A DNA stretch of 10,588 bases, taken from NCBI GenBank assembly GCA_016207445.1, contig JACQPS010000275.1, positions 1-10,588 on the forward strand, written 5' to 3'. A program made the position numbers and the translations under genes. How positions within the stretch are numbered: the first letter of the stretch is position 1; each line of letters starts with the position of its first letter. The DNA comes from Gemmatimonadota bacterium. GTDB taxonomy: Bacteria > Gemmatimonadota > Gemmatimonadetes > Longimicrobiales > RSA9. A model generated the notes under the pieces. That model made no database searches. It had not been told where the DNA came from and was given only the letters and a program-made list of their open reading frames with translations. Positions 7,348 to 10,588 of this stretch are shown here, piece by piece.

Positions 7348-8034
7348 TCATGGTGTGCGGCCCGCCGCGAGGGTGAAGCCGCGGCCGCGCAGCGTGCGCA
7401 GGAGCGGGAACCGGGCGGCGGCGTGCAACTTCCTGCGGAGATGCCCGACATGCACGTCGAGCACGTTGGAATCCGCCGGCTGGCCGGCACCCCAGACGGC
7501 GACGCGGAGCCGATCGCGGCTCACGACCTGGTTCGGGTGAAGCAGCAGGTACTCGAGGAGCCGATACTCGGTGGGGGTGAGCGAGAGTGGGCGGTCGCGG
7601 CACCACACGCGGTGAGAGAGGCGGTCCAGCTCGATGCCGGCGTGACAGATCCGGGCGCGCCGCAGTGCTGCCTCGCCCCGGGCGAGGCCTTCGACCGCGC
7701 TCAGGATCACCGCGAGCTCCGGCGCCCCGGGGGGACCGGGTGGGCGACGCATCGCCACGACCGGCTCGGCGCCGCCGTCGGCGAGGAGCAGAACCGGCTC
7801 GTGCCGGCCCGTGCTCCGTGCGGCGGCGATCACGGCGTAGCCCGCAGCCAACGAACCGGCGCCGTCGACGATGAGCACATCGTAACCGCCCGCGCATGCG
7901 AGCGTGGCGCCATCGCCGGAGTCGCCCGCCACCGCGACCCAATGGCCCGCCTGCTCCAGGGTGGCGCGCAGCGCCGTAGTCAGGGTTGCGTCGGCTCCGA
8001 TCAGGAGCAGTCGGAGGGGCCGGCTCGGCTTCAT
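7348..8034 (-). CDS. OmpR/PhoB-type transcriptional regulator with degenerate receiver domain
   Basis: The C-terminal half (about 130-225) is a clear winged helix of the OmpR/PhoB family: LSLTPTEYRLLEYLLLHPNQ, VVSRDRLRVAVWG, SNVLDVHVGHLRRKL and LLRTLRGRGFTL. This fold binds tandem 11-bp direct repeats. The N-terminal 120 residues have the receiver length and a start like one (LRLLLIGADATL), but they lack most phosphotransfer residues. The acidic pair is Gly13-Ala14, and only Asp15 remains. Asp57 (LIVDG) matches the phosphate acceptor. The Thr/Ser is replaced by Ala in LLLADGG, and the KP loop is lost in a Pro-rich stretch (97-104). No histidine kinase is adjacent. It probably works without normal phosphorylation, for example as a dimer tuned by another signal (inference). 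It starts 19 bases after the lipoprotein gene, with GGGAGG upstream, in a two-gene unit preceding the cus operon, and is the best candidate to bind the CTTCAC repeats. Confidence 0.88.
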   Translation of the reverse strand: MKPSRPLRLLLIGADATLTTALRATLEQAGHWVAVAGDSGDGATLACAGGYDVLIVDGAGSLAAGYAVIAAARSTGRHEPVLLLADGGAEPVVAMRRPPGPPGAPELAVILSAVEGLARGEAALRRARICHAGIELDRLSHRVWCRDRPLSLTPTEYRLLEYLLLHPNQVVSRDRLRVAVWGAGQPADSNVLDVHVGHLRRKLHAAARFPLLRTLRGRGFTLAAGRTP

Positions 8035-8053
8035 GACGACGTCGCCTCCCCCG

Positions 8054-8383
8054 CTACCACGGCCATCCCATCATGATCGCCATCATAGCGACGACCAGCA
8101 TCATGGCCGGCATCCAGAGCCAGGCGTCGCGGCCCATCATGCCGCCGCGTCGCCCATGACTCTGCGCGTACTGCCGGCGGTACTCCGTGCAGCTCTGTTC
8201 CAGGTCCCGCAGGCGCACGAACTGCCGCTCCGACAGGCTGTCGGGATCGCTCGCTTTCAGGCGCAGGTACAGGGAGTCGGCGCAGGGGTTGGGCTGGGCG
8301 GGCGCAGCAGGCGTGCTCGCACAAGCCGCGAGCAGCAGCGTCAGGACGATGGCCGCAAATCCAGCCGGGCGTGAAGAGCGCAT
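8054..8383 (-). CDS. small lipoprotein with Met-rich C-terminal membrane segment, 109 aa
   Basis: MRSSRPAGFAAIVLTLLLAAC is a lipoprotein signal with Cys21 as the lipid site. A short soluble part has two further Cys (34 and 65), which could form a disulfide across a small helical region (ADSLYLRLKASDPDSLSERQ). After HGRRGGMMGRD, residues 87-109 form a hydrophobic segment ending at the C-terminus. Nine Met lie in residues 82-105. Met side chains in such a segment could bind Cu(I) or Ag(I). The protein would be tethered at both ends. I do not recognise the family. GGAGG 10 bases before the ATG fixes the start. It is co-transcribed with the regulator, so it may be a metal sensor or accessory for it (inference). 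Confidence 0.75.
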   Translation of the reverse strand: MRSSRPAGFAAIVLTLLLAACASTPAAPAQPNPCADSLYLRLKASDPDSLSERQFVRLRDLEQSCTEYRRQYAQSHGRRGGMMGRDAWLWMPAMMLVVAMMAIMMGWPW

Positions 8384-8409
8384 GGTCCGCTTTCCTCCAG
8401 TCGGCGGGA

Positions 8410-8454
8410 AGCTTGGCGCAGCGGGGGTGAAGGCGCCGTGAAGTTCAGGTGAAG
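8410..8454 (-). promoter_or_regulatory. Operator-promoter B for the lipoprotein-regulator unit (three 11-bp repeats)
   Basis: On the - strand three exact CTTCAC hexamers begin at 8454, 8443 and 8432, each 11 bp apart. The -10-like CAAGCT (8415-8410) starts 22 bases after the middle repeat, the same distance as at the other sites, but matches the consensus poorly. The leader to the ATG at 8383 would be about 20 bases. This is the most regular of the four arrays and would give autoregulation if the downstream regulator binds it. Confidence 0.72.
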
Positions 8455-8504
8455 GAGTCTTTAGTCGCGGGCCGGCGGCGGGGTGGGATCGGCCCGGGCG
8501 TGCG

Positions 8505-9164
8505 TTACGCGCGCGCAGCGGCCTCGGGCAGCCGCTCGCGCCGCGCCACGATCTCGCGCCAGATCCCCTCGCGTCGCACCTGCTCGATGCGGAGGCCCGC
8601 GGCGAGCACGTTCTCCTCGGTGCGGCGGTTGATCTCCGGTCCGAAGGCGCGCCGGGTCAGGGGGCTCAACCAGTCGAAGAGCTTGCCGAGGAGCGCGTTC
8701 CGGGGTCGCACGTGCTCGAGCAGCAGCACCTGGCCATCCGGCCTGACCACTCTGCCCAGCTCGCGCAGCCCGGCTACCGGGTCGGCGACCGAGCAGAAGA
8801 CGCAGCTCGCCGCCACCGTATCGAAGCTCGCGTCGGGGAAGGGGAGTGCCTCGACGTCGGCCTGCTGCAGCCGGACCCGGCGCCCCAGGCGGCCGGCGCG
8901 GCGCCGCGCGCGCTCGAGCATGCGGCCCGAGACGTCGATGGCCGTCATGCGCACGCCCTCGGGATAGAATTCCAGGTTGCGCCCGGTGCCCATGCCCACC
9001 TCGAGCACGTTGCCGCGCGCCCGGCGGAGCAGGCGCCGCCGCCGCGCACGGCCGCCCAGAAAGTCCATGGGCGTGTCGTACCAGTCGTAGATCGGGGCGA
9101 CGCGGTCGTAGATCCTTCTCGGTGCCGAGCCAGCGTGGGCGCGTGTCCGCGGCGCTCCCTGCAT
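8505..9164 (-). CDS. class I SAM-dependent methyltransferase (PmtA/UbiE-like)
   Basis: This 219-residue protein is a Rossmann-fold methyltransferase. Motif I is VLEVGMGTGRN (53-63), the acidic SAM-ribose contact is in TAIDVSG (about 74-80), motif IV is FDTVAASCVFCSVADP (114-129) and post-motif RPDGQVLLLEHVRP follows at 141-154. The RIYDRVAPIYDWYD start and FCSVADPVAGLREL pattern resemble UbiE/COQ5-like and bacterial phosphatidylethanolamine N-methyltransferase relatives. The substrate cannot be fixed. The start at 9164 has GGAGG at 7 bases. An alternative start at 9191 overlaps the upstream stop in an ATGA and would add nine residues. It is the last gene of a three-gene unit. Confidence 0.85.
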   Translation of the reverse strand: MQGAPRTRAHAGSAPRRIYDRVAPIYDWYDTPMDFLGGRARRRRLLRRARGNVLEVGMGTGRNLEFYPEGVRMTAIDVSGRMLERARRRAGRLGRRVRLQQADVEALPFPDASFDTVAASCVFCSVADPVAGLRELGRVVRPDGQVLLLEHVRPRNALLGKLFDWLSPLTRRAFGPEINRRTEENVLAAGLRIEQVRREGIWREIVARRERLPEAAARA

Positions 9165-9187
9165 TTCCTCCCCTCCGCTTCGGTCGA

Positions 9188-9280
9188 TCATCCTGTGCGC
9201 ACGATTCCCGGCGCCGTCTGCGTGCCGAGCTTCTCGAGCAGCGACAAGATGCCGAGAGCCAGCGCGACCGCGTGATCCAT
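9188..9280 (-). CDS. possible microprotein, 30 aa
   Basis: A short frame reads MDHAVALALGILSLLEKLGT and ends in IVRTG. GGGAGG lies 5 bases before the ATG, overlapping the end of the 59-aa gene, and the stop overlaps a possible methyltransferase ATG (ATGA). The hydrophobic helix of about 14 residues is too short for a firm transmembrane call. It could be a real microprotein or a coupling leader that delivers ribosomes to the methyltransferase gene. No family was recognised. Confidence 0.45.
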   Translation of the reverse strand: MDHAVALALGILSLLEKLGTQTAPGIVRTG

Positions 9281-9282
9281 GC

Positions 9283-9462
9283 TCACCTCCCGGGCGGCGG
9301 CGTACGGTCGCCACCCCGCAACTTCGCGAGCGGACACCCCGCGCATCCGGCCGCATCGGCGCCCCGATCCCGCAGACCGCAGCACCCGGTCAGGCGAACC
9401 CGCAGCAGGCCGACGAGCGCGAAGATCGCGGCGAGCGCGAGGATGCCGATCGCAAGGGTCAT
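9283..9462 (-). CDS. Cys-rich single-span membrane microprotein, 59 aa
   Basis: The ATG at 9462 has GGGAG 6 bases upstream. Residues 2-21 (TLAIGILALAAIFALVGLL) form one transmembrane helix. The rest is a short tail with Cys27-Cys28 and Cys40-x2-Cys43, then a Pro/Arg end. A helix followed by closely spaced Cys recalls the FeoB-associated Cys-rich membrane proteins, but length and spacing are not diagnostic and no feoB is visible. The four thiols could bind a soft metal such as Cu(I) (inference). It is the first gene after operator C and lies two bases from the next start codon. Confidence 0.65.
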   Translation of the reverse strand: MTLAIGILALAAIFALVGLLRVRLTGCCGLRDRGADAAGCAGCPLAKLRGGDRTPPPGR

Positions 9463-9530
9463 GTCGTACTCCCGACCACGTGGGCGCGACCGCCAGGGGC
9501 AACGCCTGCCTTGCCGGCCGGCCCTGGCCC

Positions 9531-9575
9531 ACGATACCGCCGCGCAGCCGAGGGCTCAGTGAAATCCGCGTGAAG
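9531..9575 (-). promoter_or_regulatory. Operator-promoter C for the microprotein-methyltransferase unit
   Basis: On the - strand CTTCAC (9575-9570) and TTTCAC (9564-9559) are 11 bp apart. The -10-like TATCGT (9536-9531) starts 22 bases after the second hexamer. The third-repeat position holds only CCTCGG. The element lies between the stop of the upstream methyltransferase gene (9588) and the 59-aa gene start (9462), leaving a leader of about 65 bases. Confidence 0.7.
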
Positions 9576-9587
9576 AAGCGTTCAGGG

Positions 9588-10247
9588 TCACGCCTTGCGT
9601 GCTGCGATGCGGACCACGGTGCCGAACACCGTGCCGATTGCATCCACCTCGACCACGTCGGCGAACCCTGCCTGCCGCAGCATGCCCGGCAGCACACCGG
9701 CAGCGTTATCGGCGGTGTTGTCGAAGCCATCGAGCCCGCGCACAACTGAGAACGCGACGCGCGTGTAGATGGTGCGCGGCCGCCCGAAGTCCGCGATGTG
9801 CAGCTCGCCGCCCCGCCGGAGCACGCGATGGATCTCGCCAAAGCTCCGGATCTTCGCTTCATGCGGGAGATGATGGAACAGCAAGCTCGACAGCACGCGG
9901 TCGAAGTCTTCGGCGGCGTGGGGGAGAGACGTCGCGAAGGCTCGCTCGAACCGAATCTCCACGGCCGCCGCTGCCGCCTTGGCGCGGGCCCGGGCCAGGA
10001 CCTCGGCATCGCCGTCCAGCCCGATGACCTCCGCGCCGGGATGCATCCGCTTTACCAGCACAGTGAGCGTACCGGTGCCACAGCCGAGATCGAGCACGCG
10101 CTGGCCGTGTGCAATGTCGGCTTGCCGCACCAGCGCCGGCTTGAAGCGTCCTTCCCGCATCGTGGCCGCGAGCAGCGCGTCGTAGAACGGCGTCAGCCAG
10201 CGGAATCGCAGGGCGTAGACGTAAGAGGATCGCTCTGGTGGCGTCAT
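9588..10247 (-). CDS. class I SAM-dependent methyltransferase (UbiE/MenG-like)
   Basis: The 219-residue Rossmann methyltransferase has motif I VLDLGCGTGTLT (51-62), the SAM-binding acid in VIGLDGD (74-80), FDRVLSSLLFHHLP (115-128) and RVLRRGGELHIADFGRP (131-147). The C-terminal half (GLDGFDNTADNAAGVLP then AGFADV) matches a widespread subgroup annotated only as class I methyltransferases, so the acceptor is unknown. The start at 10247 has GGAG 5 bases upstream. It is distinct in sequence from the other methyltransferase of this window, although both are 219 residues under the chosen starts. It sits alone between operator D and operator C. Confidence 0.87.
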   Translation of the reverse strand: MTPPERSSYVYALRFRWLTPFYDALLAATMREGRFKPALVRQADIAHGQRVLDLGCGTGTLTVLVKRMHPGAEVIGLDGDAEVLARARAKAAAAAVEIRFERAFATSLPHAAEDFDRVLSSLLFHHLPHEAKIRSFGEIHRVLRRGGELHIADFGRPRTIYTRVAFSVVRGLDGFDNTADNAAGVLPGMLRQAGFADVVEVDAIGTVFGTVVRIAARKA

Positions 10248-10288
10248 GGTGGCTCCGCGGCCGCGGCCCGGGGCGAGCCCGTTTGCAT
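10244..10288 (-). other. possible 14-codon upstream frame overlapping the methyltransferase start
   Basis: ATG at 10288 opens a 14-codon frame (MQTGSPRAAAAEPP) whose TGA overlaps the ATG of the methyltransferase gene (ATGA). AGGAGG lies upstream but only 2 bases from the ATG, closer than normal. It could be a translational coupling leader. The evidence is thin. Confidence 0.22.
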
Positions 10289-10315
10289 AACCTCCTCAGG
10301 AGTCCCAACCTTCTA

Positions 10316-10426
10316 CATCTCACGCAGAGGACGCCGAGGGATACGGAGAGGCGCAGAGAGGATTTTGTATTTGCTTCGTCGTACTCTGCGACTCTCAGTG
10401 TTCCCCTGCGCTCTCTGCGCGAGATG
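10316..10426. repeat. imperfect 45-bp inverted repeat of the CGCAGAGG type
   Basis: Arms 10316-10360 and 10382-10426 match as reverse complements at 34 of 45 ungapped positions counted by hand, around a 21-base AT-richer centre. Each arm is built from degenerate 9-11 base units of the form CGCAGAGGA. From memory, such CTCTGCG/CGCAGAG dispersed repeats occur in many environmental GC-rich genomes, where they are often mis-annotated as proteins containing LCVLCV-like peptides. It lies in the leader between operator D and the methyltransferase and would fold into a large RNA hairpin on either strand. Confidence 0.7.
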
Positions 10427-10521
10427 ATGTGATGCCTGCCTTGCCTACCCCCTTCCATCCGCCTGAAGGTTACGGTCGCCCCGGGACACGACCTTGCCTC
10501 AGCAATCGGAAGTCCGCTCCC

Positions 10522-10566
10522 ACCCTAGCTGCATGGTCTTGAAGACCGGGTGAATCCTGGATGAAG
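10522..10566 (-). promoter_or_regulatory. Operator-promoter D upstream of the UbiE-like methyltransferase
   Basis: On the - strand CTTCAT, ATTCAC and CTTCAA begin at 10566, 10555 and 10544, each 11 bp apart. The -10-like TAGGGT (10527-10522) starts 22 bases after the middle hexamer. The start codon is about 270 bases further on, beyond the 10316-10426 inverted repeat, so the leader is unusually long. The rest of 10427-10521 holds nothing I can name. Confidence 0.65.
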
Positions 10567-10570
10567 CCTC

Positions 10571-10588
10571 ATTCACGATGCCTTCATT
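10571..10588 (+). promoter_or_regulatory. mirrored operator half-sites for a divergent unit (cut by window edge)
   Basis: On the + strand ATTCAC (10571-10576) and CTTCAT (10582-10587) are 11 bp apart and face the opposite way from operator D. The two arrays are symmetric about 10568.5. This suggests a divergently transcribed regulon member just beyond the right edge. Confidence 0.55.

Noticed and set aside
8468..8496. CGGGCC/GGCCCG stem after the methyltransferase stop as a terminator
   Set aside because: It has only 6 bp with a 17-base loop and no T-run, which is not distinguishable from chance at this GC content.
9188..10009. 273-codon frame on the - strand containing the 30-aa microprotein at its end
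   Set aside because: Most of it is an alternative frame of the UbiE-like methyltransferase. Only the short 3' part with its own ribosome site is worth keeping.
9859..10458. Open frame of 199 codons on the - strand running through the inverted repeat
   Set aside because: It includes the SLRLSVSLGVLCVRC peptide made by the CGCAGAGG repeat and then overlaps the methyltransferase out of frame. It is a typical false gene.

Overview
The window is GC-rich, with tightly packed genes that overlap or nearly abut. The encoded proteins (periplasmic cytochrome c, lipoproteins, a TolC-type outer-membrane channel) indicate a diderm bacterium. A Gemmatimonadota-like environmental lineage is my best guess, but it rests on general style and not on a marker gene.

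Layout. At the left edge (+ strand) are the last 47 codons of a c-type cytochrome and a 48-residue single-span membrane protein, closed by a near-perfect 22-bp hairpin. A 315-base stretch rich in hairpins follows. Everything else lies on the - strand and reads right to left as four transcription units. (1) At 10247-9588 is a UbiE-like SAM methyltransferase, with a long leader that carries a 111-base imperfect inverted repeat. (2) At 9462-8505 are two very small membrane-type proteins (59 and 30 residues) followed by a second, different SAM methyltransferase. (3) At 8383-7348 are a Met-rich small lipoprotein and an OmpR/PhoB-type regulator with a degenerate receiver domain and no kinase beside it. 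(4) At 7236-727 is a complete Cu(I)/Ag(I) RND efflux set in the order cusC-cusB-cusA, followed by a His/Met-rich Ig-like lipoprotein.

The main discovery is regulatory. All four - strand units are preceded by the same direct-repeat operator, CTTCAC-like hexamers repeated every 11 bp. In each case a -10-like hexamer starts exactly 22 bases after the second hexamer (TAGCAT, CAAGCT, TATCGT, TAGGGT), so each module from first repeat to -10 is exactly 45 bases. At the right edge the array is mirrored about position 10568.5, which predicts a divergent fifth unit outside the window. Tandem 11-bp direct repeats next to a -10 are the typical target of OmpR/PhoB winged-helix activators, so the regulator encoded here is the obvious candidate.

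Working model (inference): a copper or silver envelope-stress regulon. The regulator and its lipoprotein partner control their own unit, the CusCBA exporter with a Met-rich periplasmic metal-binding lipoprotein, and two methyltransferase units of unknown substrate.
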